Origin: Bin87 sp965262485
Lineage (GTDB): Bacteria; Chloroflexota; Dehalococcoidia; Lucifugimonadales; UBA3495
DNA: 64,000 nt
Assembly (NCBI GenBank): GCA_965262485.1
Contig: OZ253540.1
Span: 3,658,001-3,722,000, forward strand
Reading direction: 5' to 3'
Shown here in pieces: positions 33,734-42,964 of this stretch. The translations under genes and the position numbers were made by a program. The notes beneath the pieces were generated by a model. That model saw nothing but the letters and a program-made list of their open reading frames with translations, was not told the origin of the DNA and did not search any database. The stretch's first letter is position 1; each line of letters starts with the position of its first letter.

Positions 33734-34273
33734 CTAGTTGCTGCCGGTCGGGTCAACCGGCTCTGGGTCTGATGACGGAACAATTGGGTAGCGGCCGTCG
33801 CCGTGATGGTGGAACGCCAAGCGTAACAATAATTCACGGTGATTGGCTTGCATCTGGTTGCTCAAGCGGGTTTCTATTCCGTCAATGCGCTGACTGAGCC
33901 GTTCCTCCACTCCGTCAGTGCGCTGATTGAGCCGTTCCTCCACTGAATCGATTTTCTGGTCTAGCCGCCCAATCTCGCTGCGGAATAACTCAGCCAATCC
34001 GTCAACGCGCTGATTGAGCCGTTCCTCCACTGAATCGATTTTCTGGTCTAGCCGCCCAATCTCGGTGCGGAATAACTCAGCCACTCCGTCAACGCGCTGA
34101 TTGAGCCGTTCCTCCACTGAATCAATTTTCTGGTCTAGCCGCCCAATCTCGGTGCGGAATAACTCAGCCAATACCGCCTGATTAGCTCTCATGTCGGAAC
34201 GTAGATAAAAGCCTAATCCAACGATGGCAACCAACACGGTCACCACGGTAGCTATGAGGTCGATATGTTCCAT
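33734..34273 (-). CDS. Membrane-anchored coiled-coil protein with internal 29-residue repeats
   Basis: This 179-residue protein begins MEHIDLIATVVTVLVAIVGL, a single N-terminal membrane anchor. A long coiled coil of near-identical 29-residue units follows, each containing ELFRTEIGRLDQKIDSVEER and LNQRVDG, then shorter 11-residue units (VEERLNQRTDG). The C-terminus is short and polar. Similar anchored coiled-coil proteins are common in bacteria, with no known enzymatic role. The start 34273 is chosen over the far upstream Met because the added residues would overlap the next gene and are Arg-rich shadow. Confidence 0.75.
   Translation of the reverse strand: MEHIDLIATVVTVLVAIVGLGFYLRSDMRANQAVLAELFRTEIGRLDQKIDSVEERLNQRVDGVAELFRTEIGRLDQKIDSVEERLNQRVDGLAELFRSEIGRLDQKIDSVEERLNQRTDGVEERLSQRIDGIETRLSNQMQANHRELLLRLAFHHHGDGRYPIVPSSDPEPVDPTGSN
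33945..34170. repeat. Tandem 87-bp coding repeat
   Basis: About 2.6 units of an 87-bp (29-codon) direct repeat lie within the coiled-coil gene. Units differ at only a few bases, so the array is recently expanded and could vary in copy number. Confidence 0.8.
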
Positions 34274-34317
34274 CGGCGGCAGCCTACAGATTGCTCTGAT
34301 TCGATGATAGCAGCAAT

Positions 34318-36615
34318 CTAACCGGCCCGCAGACCCAGCGTAGCCAGATGCCGTTGCGCGTCGGCGCTCAGCGTCAACCCGCGCTTGCGACCGTCGTTGC
34401 ATTTCCGTTGCAGTTCCCTGAGCTGATAGGCCACCGGCTGCATACCGGTGCTCGTGTGGGCCGCCGCCTCGGCCAGCGTGGGATAGGCTAGGTCCAGTGA
34501 CCAGTAAAATGACAGCAGCCAGGCCAGTTCCCGCTCGTTGATTGGCGAGGGAACATCGGTAATGTCCAGGATGGTATTGACCACCTTGGAGTACCTCAAT
34601 ATCCCGGCCTTATCCTCCTGGTCGCGACCGTAGTACCGACGCCGCATCAATTCGGCCACTCGTTCGGTGTAGTTGGCTTCGCCGTAGATACTGATCGGCA
34701 ACCATTCCCGGCGCAGATCAATCACTTCCTCGCCGTCCCGATTCACCACCGACACGGCCACTTCAGACCGCAATACGCTGTCGTATTCGAATTTGACGGC
34801 ATTCCGCAGCAGCGCTTCCTGCAGCAGCATGGTCAGTTCCCGGGGAATCTTGCGGTAGCCGGAACCCGCCGCTTCCTCGTTGGTATCGGCTCCCACGCCT
34901 CCGGTATTGAAGGCATAGTATTCCTGCGGCATTCCGCCCCAGGCCAATTGTTGCAGCACGTGATACAGCAGGTTGGCGTTCTCATCCTCCAGCCCAATGA
35001 TGAACGGGTCGGAGAAATACTCCACGTAGGGCCGGCCAATGGCGCCGATTGCAGCGCCCATCTGCACTGCTTCACCGTACATCAGCACGCGGATGTACTG
35101 CTCCAGACTGAGGCGTCGCAACGGCGGAATTACCGTGTTCTGCCGCATTACCTCCTGCCAGAATACCCGGTCGGTATTTTCCATCGGTACGTGCACCGAG
35201 TCGGTCAATCGGCCGTCCGTGATCGTGCTGATCAGGTCCCGCGCTCCCTTTCGGGCCAACAGTCCCCGCCGCGACAGGATCATCCTCATGTTGCGGACCG
35301 GATTCTCCAGGTAGTTGGGCTCCTGGCTGTCCACGTGAACCGGCACGTTCTCCAACGTCTCATCGGCCGCGGTAACACCCGGGGATCCCCGCAGCACGTC
35401 GTAGGTGATGGGGTCATCTTCTCGAGTCAACCCGAATGGCACGGCGTAGAAGTTATTTTCGGTGCCGTCGATCCCGTGAGAAATCAGCGCCCGGCGTCCT
35501 CCCCGGGTTCTGGAGATAGGCGTGTCCAGCGGTTGCAGCAGCACGATGTCGTCGTTCATTGGGTAAACCCCTTCGTCGGGGTCGTGGGGCAGGTCGAGGA
35601 TACCGGCCAGTTGGCTGTTAGCCAGCTCCACCATGATGGTCAGGGTGCTTTTGCCATGCAGCGACGGGCCAACGGTAATCAAAGCCGTGTTGGCCGTTGC
35701 ACCGTCCAGTTTCCGCACCCGCGCCATGCTCAGCGCGGCCTGCACCGCCAGCCCGTTCTTCTCCTTCACCTGGTGCATGGCAATGGACAGCGGCCCCATC
35801 TTGTGCTCGCCTACGTAATCGAACCCAAAATGCAATGACAACCCGCGGGTCGGAGCCTTGAAAACCAGCTGCGTAATGCCCAGTTCCTGGAGTTTGGATT
35901 TCAGAGCGTCGTCCAGCTCCAGATCGTCCATCCAGCGGGGCACTGAAACTTCCAGGATGTCCGGCGATTCCTGCCATTGCTCCTGCGGGAGGTCGAACGT
36001 CAGCCGCCGCCACATATACGGAGCCTGCAGGTACCGTGTGCCAAACAGCAGTTGTCGGGCGTGATACGAGCGACCCGGAGCGTCGCAAATCTGGCGATCG
36101 GTATGCACGATGCCCTGGCCGCTGGCGAAGTCGGCTTCCATCTTCGCGGTGACGCGGTCGAATACCTGGGTAAAGAGCCTCTGATTGTCCTCCGTAAACG
36201 CCAGAGCGTCCCGATTGCGCGTAAAACCTTCCACAAAGTATTGAGTTAGGTCGGGACGACGCACCACACCCAACTGGCTGAAGAACGCCAGGCCGCCGTT
36301 ATCCAGGCGGAACACGGTTTCAGGCCAGACTTTGGTGGCGGCGCGACCGGCGGAATTTACTTCCGCGGCTACTTTTTCCAACTCCAGAGCCTCGTTCCGC
36401 AGCTCGGACTGGCGATCCCCGGGCAGGTCCTGAAAGATGGACATATTGCCCACCAACCACTCTTCCGACGGGTTGTACAGTTCGCTGTCGGTGCGCTGAC
36501 CCCGGCGGGCTGCGGCGCACAAACGGGTCAGCGCCGCTTCAAATTCGGGTACAATCTCCGGCCCGGCCAACGGTGACTTGCCATCGGGTTGGTCGGTAGA
36601 GTTGGAGGTGGTCAA
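34318..36615 (-). CDS. Large PEP carboxykinase-like P-loop protein
   Basis: This 765-residue protein has a central region reminiscent of ATP-dependent PEP carboxykinase: DYVGEHKMGPLSIAMHQ, a P-loop GPSLHGKSTLT (Gly-Lys at 321-322), a DD pair in YPMNDDIVLLQP, FYAVPFGL, ENVPV, and a late NTGGVGADTNEEA segment. It is about 230 residues longer than normal PckA and the motifs deviate, for example SLHGKST in place of GTGKTT. The catalytic assignment is therefore tentative; a divergent carboxykinase or a P-loop kinase of related fold are both possible. GGAG precedes the ATG. Confidence 0.55.
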   Translation of the reverse strand: MTTSNSTDQPDGKSPLAGPEIVPEFEAALTRLCAAARRGQRTDSELYNPSEEWLVGNMSIFQDLPGDRQSELRNEALELEKVAAEVNSAGRAATKVWPETVFRLDNGGLAFFSQLGVVRRPDLTQYFVEGFTRNRDALAFTEDNQRLFTQVFDRVTAKMEADFASGQGIVHTDRQICDAPGRSYHARQLLFGTRYLQAPYMWRRLTFDLPQEQWQESPDILEVSVPRWMDDLELDDALKSKLQELGITQLVFKAPTRGLSLHFGFDYVGEHKMGPLSIAMHQVKEKNGLAVQAALSMARVRKLDGATANTALITVGPSLHGKSTLTIMVELANSQLAGILDLPHDPDEGVYPMNDDIVLLQPLDTPISRTRGGRRALISHGIDGTENNFYAVPFGLTREDDPITYDVLRGSPGVTAADETLENVPVHVDSQEPNYLENPVRNMRMILSRRGLLARKGARDLISTITDGRLTDSVHVPMENTDRVFWQEVMRQNTVIPPLRRLSLEQYIRVLMYGEAVQMGAAIGAIGRPYVEYFSDPFIIGLEDENANLLYHVLQQLAWGGMPQEYYAFNTGGVGADTNEEAAGSGYRKIPRELTMLLQEALLRNAVKFEYDSVLRSEVAVSVVNRDGEEVIDLRREWLPISIYGEANYTERVAELMRRRYYGRDQEDKAGILRYSKVVNTILDITDVPSPINERELAWLLSFYWSLDLAYPTLAEAAAHTSTGMQPVAYQLRELQRKCNDGRKRGLTLSADAQRHLATLGLRAG

Positions 36616-36905
36616 GATGTTTCTCCCAAAGCAAGGGCTAGCGCGATTTGGCGTTTCACCAACAACCGCCTCACCTGAAAAGCAGGCGGTCGGGCCGGTT
36701 GGATTGGATCGGGCAGCTCAGATTCTTCCTTGCGCTAACCGTAGGTTATCGGCTCAAACACACTCAAATCCCGCTCGAAATCGGTGCGACAGGGGCCAAA
36801 GGTTGTGAGCAGAGATACTGCCTGATAATGCTACCCCGAACCGGCAATTGTGTCAAAGAACTACCCCTGCGCAATCCCACCGATGTCACGGCCAGGTGGG
36901 TGCGC

Positions 36906-36945
36906 CCCTCACCCCCGGCCCCTCTCCCACCGGGAGAGGGGAGCC
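36906..36945. repeat. Family D dispersed repeat
   Basis: CCTCACCCCCGGCCCCTCTC is followed by an imperfect inverse, GGGAGAGGGGA. Copies lie near 58476, 60968 and, in part, 56884. All are intergenic. Confidence 0.6.
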
Positions 36946-37014
36946 TAATCCGACATGGGTGGACAATCTCACCATGAGCGGAGGTCGGAGGACTTTGAAA
37001 AGGCCCTGCGCCCC

Positions 37015-37230
37015 CACGCGTACCCACTTTGCCATTGCGCCCCCGTACTAGAGCCTGTTGACAATTAGCAAACCAGCCCGTCATTCCCGCGAAAGCGGGA
37101 ATCCAGAGAGCGCAAGATGAAAGAACCAGAACCGTGATTAACGACTTCGGCCACTGGATTCCCGCTTTCGCGGGAATGACGATATTTGTCAACACACCCT
37201 AGATGCGGGGGTTGGCAATCTCGGCCCCTT
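37015..37230. repeat. Family B repeat interrupted by a nested element
   Basis: The left part (ACGCGTACCCACTTTGCCAT through CCCCGTACTAG, to 37051) and the right part (from CTAGATGCGGGGGTTGGC, 37199 on) join into the text seen uninterrupted at 12482-12541. The interruption is the 147-bp element at 37052-37198. Family C repeat copies flank this cluster at about 36967-37007 and 37289-37367 (CACCATGAGCGGAGGTC). Confidence 0.75.
37052..37198. mobile_element. Family A MITE-like element nested in a family B repeat
   Basis: This 147-bp element is flanked by CTAG on both sides. TGTTGACAA (37056-37064) and TTGTCAACA (37186-37194) are terminal inverted repeats. Inside is a 27-bp perfect inverted pair, 37079-37105 and 37155-37181, each containing TTCCCGC-GAAA-GCGGGAA or its reverse. 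No ORF is present. The interrupted host repeat proves insertion. Confidence 0.75.
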
Positions 37231-37479
37231 CCCAATCCTGTTCATCCTGTTCATCGATGTAAAAACCCGTCCCCCACCCTGCTAATCCTGAACCCGTCGA
37301 AGGACGGTTGCCGATGATTCGACAAGCTCACCATGAGCGGAGGTCGAAGGACTTTGAAAAGGCCCTCGTGAGCGCGCGCGGGTGGTGGCGTTTGGGCGCG
37401 AAATCCGCTATTCTGTGCGCCATTACATGATCAATCCGACGGACACATTCCACGGACACATTTCAGGGGAGACCGCAAA

Positions 37480-38067
37480 ATGACTACTACCGCTTCCACC
37501 GATGCCGCGAACACCAAAATCCAGGGGGCGAGCCGCTTCAACGACCAGTTCGGTGATATGAACCCACGGGCCAAGGAAAAGGTAAAGGGCGAGATGTCGG
37601 ATTTCGTGCAGAAATTCATTAGCGCATCGCCTTTTGTAGTGATGGCCTCCGCTGACCCCGACGGCAACTGCGACGCATCTCCCAAGGGCGGCAAGCCGGG
37701 TTTCGTCAAAGTGATCGACGGCCAGCGTTTGCTGCTGCCCGACGTCGCCGGCAACCGGCTGTTCCAGTCCTATCAGAACATGGATGAAAACCCCCACGTC
37801 GGCCTGCTGTTCATGATCCCCGGTGTCAACGACACCGTTCGCATCAACGGCACGATATCCATCGTGAACCGGGAAGAACTGGAACAGCAGAAGGTGGAAC
37901 TTTCCCTGTACTGGACGGACGACAATGCCAAGCACCTGCAGGGCATCATCATCAACGTGGAAGAGTCATACACCCACTGCCCGCGGGCCTACAATTTCGC
38001 CAAGCTGTGGGACACCGAGCAGATAACCGAAAACCAGACCAACCGGCCAATCCCACTCCGACCATAA
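37480..38067 (+). CDS. Pyridoxamine 5'-phosphate oxidase-family FMN-binding protein
   Basis: This 195-residue split-barrel flavoprotein is of the MSMEG_1061-like group. It has SDFVQKFISASPFVVMASAD, CDASPKGGKPGFVKVIDGQR, LPDVAGNRLFQSYQNMDENP, then VGLLFMIPG and INGTISIV, the strands forming the FMN/F420 dimer interface, and a late SYTHCPRAYNF. Members reduce or bind small substrates using FMN or F420; none can be named here. A clear terminator follows. The 860 bp upstream hold only repeats. Confidence 0.87.
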   Translation: MTTTASTDAANTKIQGASRFNDQFGDMNPRAKEKVKGEMSDFVQKFISASPFVVMASADPDGNCDASPKGGKPGFVKVIDGQRLLLPDVAGNRLFQSYQNMDENPHVGLLFMIPGVNDTVRINGTISIVNREELEQQKVELSLYWTDDNAKHLQGIIINVEESYTHCPRAYNFAKLWDTEQITENQTNRPIPLRP

Positions 38068-38101
38068 CCGGCGACCAACTAACGGGACCGCTGGCAATTC
38101 G

Positions 38102-38130
38102 CCCCTCCCCAATTTTGGAGAGGGGTTTTT
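38102..38130 (+). terminator. Intrinsic terminator
   Basis: CCCCTC-c-CCAA-TT-TTGG-a-GAGGGG is a 10-bp stem with one internal mismatch, followed by TTTTT. It lies 35 bp after the FMN-binding protein gene. Confidence 0.8.
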
Positions 38131-38267
38131 GCTGTCGCCCAACCAGGCCGGCGGCCCGAACCAAAAGCCGCCGCCGCCCGATGCTACAATGGCGGCACTT
38201 CAAGCTTCATTACGCAATGCACACGAGACGCAACGTACAAGACCCAACAGACAAGGATGGCACACGC

Positions 38268-40928
38268 ATGGTTTCCGTCGCCTTTGAAAAACACACTCTG
38301 CCCAACGGACTGGACGTCATCCTGCATCAGGACAAGTCGATACCGGTGGCGGCGGTCAACGTCTGGTATCACGTGGGATCCAAGGACGAAGAGATCGGAC
38401 GCACCGGTTTCGCGCATCTCTTTGAGCACATCATGTTTCGCGGCACGCGCCATCACAAGGCCAGCCACTTCGAACCGTTGCAAAAGATCGGCGCCTCGCT
38501 GAACGGGTCCACCACCGGCGACCGCACCAACTATTGGGAAGATGTGCCCTCCAACTATCTGGAACTGGCGCTGTGGCTGGAAGCCGACCGCATGGGTTTC
38601 CTGCTGGACGCGCTGGATCAGGAAGGGTTCGATACCGAGCGGGACGTGGTGAAGAACGAACGGCGGCAGAGCTACGAAAATCGGCCTTACGGCATGGCCT
38701 CATGGCACATCCAGCAGGCCCTGTTCCCGCTGCCACACCCGTACCACTGGATGACCATCGGCTCGCAGGAAGACCTGGACGCCGCCAGCCTGGACGATGT
38801 GAAGGACTTTTTCCGTCGCTACTACGCTCCCTGGAATGCCAGTCTATCCATAGCCGGCGACATCGATCCTTCGGCCGCCCTGGACCTGGCGCATCGTTAT
38901 TTCGGCGACCTGGATCCCGGTCAACCGACGCGACGCACCGAGCGCGCCGACTCGCCGCTGTCCGGCCGCATCGATTTGCAGATGAACGACCGGGTTACGC
39001 TGCCCCGACTGTACGCAGTATGGCCGGCTCCGGCCAACATGTCGGGCGATGATGCGGCCAGCGACATCCTGCGGGCCATCCTGTCCGACGGTCAGAGCAG
39101 CCGGATGTACCGGACCCTGGTGTACGAAAAGCAGCTGGCCCAGAGCGCCTCGGTGAATTACCACGCCGCCGAGATAGCCGGTCAGTTTCGCATGGAGCTG
39201 ACTCCCGCCGACGGTCACACCCTGGACGAGGTTGAAGCCGCCGCTGAAGCGGTGCTGGAGAGCATCGCCACGCAGCCACCCACCGAGGAAGAGTTTGAGC
39301 GCGCCATCAACCGCGTCGAGATGCAGCACTACCGCACGTTGTCCCGGGTGGGTGGATTCGGCGGGCGCGCCGACGCGCTTAACTACTTCAACGTGTTCAC
39401 CGGCGACCCCAACGGCCTCAACACGGCGATGGACGAATACCGCGCGGTTACGCTGGACGATGTGCTGCGGGTGCATCACGACATTCTGGCCGGCGGGCAG
39501 GTCCGGATGCGGGTGCTGCCGGAACCGAGCCTGAACGTTACCACCACCGGAGTTGACCGGACGCAGCAGCCGGCTGGTGGACCAGCGCCGGTTTTCTCGC
39601 CACCCCGCCCGCAGCGGGGCACGCTCGCCAACGGAATGGAGGTGGTTGTTGCCAGCAAGCCGGGCCTGCCGCTGGCGGCGTTCACGCTGCTGGCCCGATC
39701 CGGAGCCATCGCTGATCCCCTGGATTTGCCGGGCCTGTCGTCCTTCGCCGCGGCCATGCTGACGGAAGGCACGGCGACCCGCACCAGTCAGGAGATTGCC
39801 AACGCCTTTGAGCACATTGGGTCCCGCCTCAGCGCCGAAGCACACAAGGAAATAACGCTGCTGGCGGCGGAAACCTTGACCCGGCACTGGCCGCACGCGC
39901 TGTCCCTGGCCGCCGACGTGGCCCGCAACGCCAGCTTCCCCGACCACGAGCTGGAGCGCATCCGGCGGGAACGACTCACCGATTTGCGCCGGGCCAAAGA
40001 CGACGCCGGGTTCGTGGTTGACTCCAATTTCGCCGCTCTGGTGTTTGGCGCCGAGTCCCGCTACGGTCACTCCAGCCTGGGCACCGAGGCCACCGTTGCA
40101 GCGGCAACCCGATCCGACCTGCAAGCCGGTTTCCGACGGGCGCTGCGTCCCGACCGAATGTGTCTGCTGGTGGCTGGCGATGTTGGCATTGACGAAGCAA
40201 TGAGGGTGGCCGAGGACTGCTTTGGCGATTGGTTGGCTCCTGACGAATCGGCCGGCGATGTTGGCGTTCAGACCGGCGCTGCCGTCAGCAATGGGCCGAC
40301 GATCTATCTGATCGACAAGCCCGGAGCGGCGCAGTCGGTTATTCGATCCGGTATGCCGGTAATCCAGCGCAATCACCCCGATTTCATGCCGCTGTCGATA
40401 CTCAATTACGCGTTCGGCGGCCAGTTCTCCGCGCGACTCAACAAAAACCTGCGCCAGGACAAGGGATATTCGTATGGTTACAACTCGGGGATTTCCTGGT
40501 ACAACGCGCCTTCGCTGGTATCAGCCGGCGGCAGCGTTCAGACGGAGGTTACGCGAGAATCGGTTGTGGAGACGCTAAAGGAGTTTGACGATATCAGCGG
40601 CCGGCGTCCGTTGACCGAGGAGGAGCTGGAGAACGCCAGGACCGGGTTGCGGTTGGGATATCCCGCCGGGTTCGAACGACCGGCGCAGCTGTTGGCTCAA
40701 CTGATGCAGCTGACTCAATTCAATCTGCCCGACGACTATTTTGCCGACTTCGAGCAACGGTTGGCATCCGTGACGCTGGCGGATACCCACCGGGTGGGCG
40801 AACAGTACCTGGCCACCAACCGCCTGACCATCCTGGTGGTGGGCGACCGGGAGCGGATCGAGCAGCCGCTGCGAGACCTGGGCCACCCCCTAACGGCGCT
40901 GGACGCCGAAGGAGCGCCGGTGGGGTGA
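38268..40928 (+). CDS. M16 family zinc metallopeptidase, two-domain form
   Basis: This 886-residue protein has two M16 halves. The first begins EKHTLPNGLDVILHQDKSIP and has the inverted zinc motif HLFEH (His50, Glu53, His54), with the downstream Glu in the ERDVVKNERRQ helix. The second half (RGTLANGMEVVVASKPGLPL) lacks HxxEH and is the usual inactive partner, with a RAKDDAGFVVDSNF-type helix. It probably degrades small peptides. There is no signal peptide from the chosen start; ATG 38268 is preceded by AAGGA, and a farther upstream frame lacks support. The last 94-110 bp are duplicated at 42859-42952 and 44653-44763. Confidence 0.9.
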   Translation: MVSVAFEKHTLPNGLDVILHQDKSIPVAAVNVWYHVGSKDEEIGRTGFAHLFEHIMFRGTRHHKASHFEPLQKIGASLNGSTTGDRTNYWEDVPSNYLELALWLEADRMGFLLDALDQEGFDTERDVVKNERRQSYENRPYGMASWHIQQALFPLPHPYHWMTIGSQEDLDAASLDDVKDFFRRYYAPWNASLSIAGDIDPSAALDLAHRYFGDLDPGQPTRRTERADSPLSGRIDLQMNDRVTLPRLYAVWPAPANMSGDDAASDILRAILSDGQSSRMYRTLVYEKQLAQSASVNYHAAEIAGQFRMELTPADGHTLDEVEAAAEAVLESIATQPPTEEEFERAINRVEMQHYRTLSRVGGFGGRADALNYFNVFTGDPNGLNTAMDEYRAVTLDDVLRVHHDILAGGQVRMRVLPEPSLNVTTTGVDRTQQPAGGPAPVFSPPRPQRGTLANGMEVVVASKPGLPLAAFTLLARSGAIADPLDLPGLSSFAAAMLTEGTATRTSQEIANAFEHIGSRLSAEAHKEITLLAAETLTRHWPHALSLAADVARNASFPDHELERIRRERLTDLRRAKDDAGFVVDSNFAALVFGAESRYGHSSLGTEATVAAATRSDLQAGFRRALRPDRMCLLVAGDVGIDEAMRVAEDCFGDWLAPDESAGDVGVQTGAAVSNGPTIYLIDKPGAAQSVIRSGMPVIQRNHPDFMPLSILNYAFGGQFSARLNKNLRQDKGYSYGYNSGISWYNAPSLVSAGGSVQTEVTRESVVETLKEFDDISGRRPLTEEELENARTGLRLGYPAGFERPAQLLAQLMQLTQFNLPDDYFADFEQRLASVTLADTHRVGEQYLATNRLTILVVGDRERIEQPLRDLGHPLTALDAEGAPVG

Positions 40929-40934
40929 GAATCG
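40819..40934 (+). repeat. 3' end of M16 gene, copy 1 of a direct repeat (gene end intact)
   Basis: This is the native end of the peptidase gene plus six bases after the stop. It matches copy 2 over 40841-40934 with two differences, and copy 3 over 40819-40928 with about four differences. Confidence 0.9.
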
Positions 40935-41043
40935 ACTTTCGCGCCATTGCAGTGAGACGGATGAGTGACAGCCGGCGGCTACGTTCCGGGCGATGATATA
41001 GTAATATGTTGGCGAATCTCTCCAGACACGGCGCTAACGCTAT

Positions 41044-41946
41044 ATGATTACAACCTTCAAGCCCGCTATTTCGCACCAACAGATTCCGGAATCGCCAATA
41101 CCTGCCGTCAACGTGGCTACCGTGCCACAGCGGAGTCCGCTCCGCTATCCAGGGGGCAAGACTTGGCTAATCCCGCATATCCGGACTTGGCTTGGTGGGT
41201 TAGACCAAGCGCCGGAACTATTGATTGAGCCATTTGCGGGCGGCGGCATCGTATCCCTGACAGCGGTAATGGAAGGGTTGGCGGAGCGGTGCCTGATGGT
41301 TGAACTGGACCAGGATGTGGCGGCGTTCTGGAAAGCGGTACTATGCTATAACAGGGAAATGACCGCAAGAATAGGTTCATTTGAGCCTACTCGCGGCAAT
41401 ATAGAAAAGCTGGTTCAACAAACACCGAACACCGTATTAGACCGTGGTTTCAGGGCCCTCGTTCTGAACCGCACCAGGCGCGGCGGTATATTGGCATCCG
41501 GCGCTGCACTCACTCGAGCGGGCGAGAACGGCAAGGGAGTAGCTTCCAGGTGGTATCCCGATACCATTGCATATCGCCTTAAGGCCATATCTAAACACGC
41601 CACACGAATTGAATTTCGCGAGGCGGACGGGGTTGTACTGCTGGAGCAAACTCTGGAGTTAGATTCGAAGTCACGAACCGTTATTTTCGTTGACCCTCCT
41701 TATACAGCAGGCGGTAAAAAGGCCGGCCGGAGACTCTACAACCACAACACTATCAACCACCCGCACCTTTTTACCATTCTAGCCAGAAGCGGGGCGGATT
41801 TTTTGATGACCTATGACGAATCGCCGGAGATATTGGATCTTATTGAAAAGCACGGCTTCCACGCAGTACGAGTGGTCATGAAAAACACGCACCACGCCCG
41901 AATAGCAGAATTGGTAATCACGCGCCGCCCGGTGTTTACACAATGA
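41044..41946 (+). CDS. D12-class DNA adenine N6-methyltransferase
   Basis: This 300-residue Dam-like enzyme has SPLRYPGGKTWLIPHI and EPFAGGGIVSL for SAM binding and the catalytic IFVDPPYTAGG (DPPY). It ends RIAELVITRRP. It would methylate adenine in the recognition site of the next gene's nuclease. The last four bases (ATGA) overlap the start of the NotI-type gene. The pair occupies the first cassette between copies of the M16 gene end. Confidence 0.92.
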   Translation: MITTFKPAISHQQIPESPIPAVNVATVPQRSPLRYPGGKTWLIPHIRTWLGGLDQAPELLIEPFAGGGIVSLTAVMEGLAERCLMVELDQDVAAFWKAVLCYNREMTARIGSFEPTRGNIEKLVQQTPNTVLDRGFRALVLNRTRRGGILASGAALTRAGENGKGVASRWYPDTIAYRLKAISKHATRIEFREADGVVLLEQTLELDSKSRTVIFVDPPYTAGGKKAGRRLYNHNTINHPHLFTILARSGADFLMTYDESPEILDLIEKHGFHAVRVVMKNTHHARIAELVITRRPVFTQ

Positions 41947-42818
41947 GTCGTTACGGGATCGGAGAGTGGTTTGGGGAATCATTTTCCGGCCTGTCCACGA
42001 ACCGTCGCAAGCAACTGGCTGGGATTGCGTTGGGCAATTCTCCGCCGCCACCTTGTCCATTCCAAAAAGACCGCCCGCCTTGCCGGAAACCCGGTGGTGT
42101 TTGTTCGTTCCAGCGTTATGAGGAAGGCGGTAATGGACGCATCGGCTTAGATGAAGAGGAGCCGGTCATAATCTGCCCCGCACGATTTGAAGAAGGGCAG
42201 TTGCTTGTCAGATGGCTGGCCGAGATAGTTGGTTTCCTACCCGCTGAAACCCTGCTGGCCAGAGAAATTCCGTTTATGCAGAGCACGAACACGGACAAGC
42301 CGGCCGGGAAGATTGACCTGGTTATCGGAAGGACGGCCGCCGGGCGATTGGACTGGTATGGATTAGAAATCCAAGCGGTCTATTTCTCGGGGCGTGGTAT
42401 GACCTCGCAGTTTGAGATGCTGAGGAACGATAACCACCGGACGCCGCCATATCCGGACCAAGTTCGTCGCCCGGACTGGCGTTCCTCTAGCGCAAAGCGG
42501 TTGATGCCTCAGCTACAGATAAAAGCGCCTACCGTGCGTCGTTGGCAGACCAAAATCGCCGTGGCTGTGGACCTCCCGTTTTTCTCCTCCATTGGTGGGC
42601 CTAGTCCTAATCCAAGCCAAGATATTAATAATGGAGACATCATCTGGCTAATCCCTGAGTTGGTACATAACGACGATGATGGGCACTACCAATTGACACG
42701 GGGGCATTGGGAAGTGCTTACGTTGGAAGAATCTACCGACAAGTTGTTGGCTGCCAGAACTATATCCCGTGACGCTTTTGAAGCATCCCTGTTGGATAAA
42801 CTAGCAATTGTGGTCTAA
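41943..42818 (+). CDS. NotI-family type II restriction endonuclease
   Basis: This 291-residue protein has the NotI-family Cys cluster (PPPPCPFQKDRPPCRKPGGV, then CS, and CPARF further on) that binds a metal in NotI. A PD-(D/E)xK-type core follows in GKIDLVIGRTAAGRLDWYGL followed by EIQ (Asp...Glu-x-Gln). NotI itself cuts an 8-bp GC-rich site; the site here is unknown. Coupling to a D12 methylase is unusual but gives a complete type II system. Overall base composition appears lower in GC than the flanking peptidase. Confidence 0.85.
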   Translation: MSRYGIGEWFGESFSGLSTNRRKQLAGIALGNSPPPPCPFQKDRPPCRKPGGVCSFQRYEEGGNGRIGLDEEEPVIICPARFEEGQLLVRWLAEIVGFLPAETLLAREIPFMQSTNTDKPAGKIDLVIGRTAAGRLDWYGLEIQAVYFSGRGMTSQFEMLRNDNHRTPPYPDQVRRPDWRSSSAKRLMPQLQIKAPTVRRWQTKIAVAVDLPFFSSIGGPSPNPSQDINNGDIIWLIPELVHNDDDGHYQLTRGHWEVLTLEESTDKLLAARTISRDAFEASLLDKLAIVV

Positions 42819-42858
42819 ATGGCATTGCGTTGAACTTGGCATAACCTTTCTATCCCTT

Positions 42859-42952
42859 GGGCGACCGGGAGCGGATCGAGCAGCCGCTGCGAGACCTGGG
42901 CCACCCGCTAACGGCGCTGGACGCCGAAGGAGCGGCGGTGGGGTGAGAATCG
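42859..42952 (+). repeat. 3' end of M16 gene, copy 2 of a direct repeat
   Basis: This 94-bp copy of 40841-40934 carries two base changes. It includes the peptidase stop codon and GAGAATCG, and has no upstream peptidase sequence. It separates the R-M cassette from the DUF4365 cassette. Confidence 0.9.
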
Positions 42953-42964
42953 GCGGCAAGGACG

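Noticed and set aside
33945..34170. Tandem repeats considered as a CRISPR array
   Set aside because: The 87-bp units are in frame within a coiled-coil gene and there are no variable spacers. No cas genes are present.
38844..40376. 510-residue ORF antisense to the M16 peptidase
   Set aside because: Low-complexity shadow of a well-supported gene, with no ribosome binding site or family.
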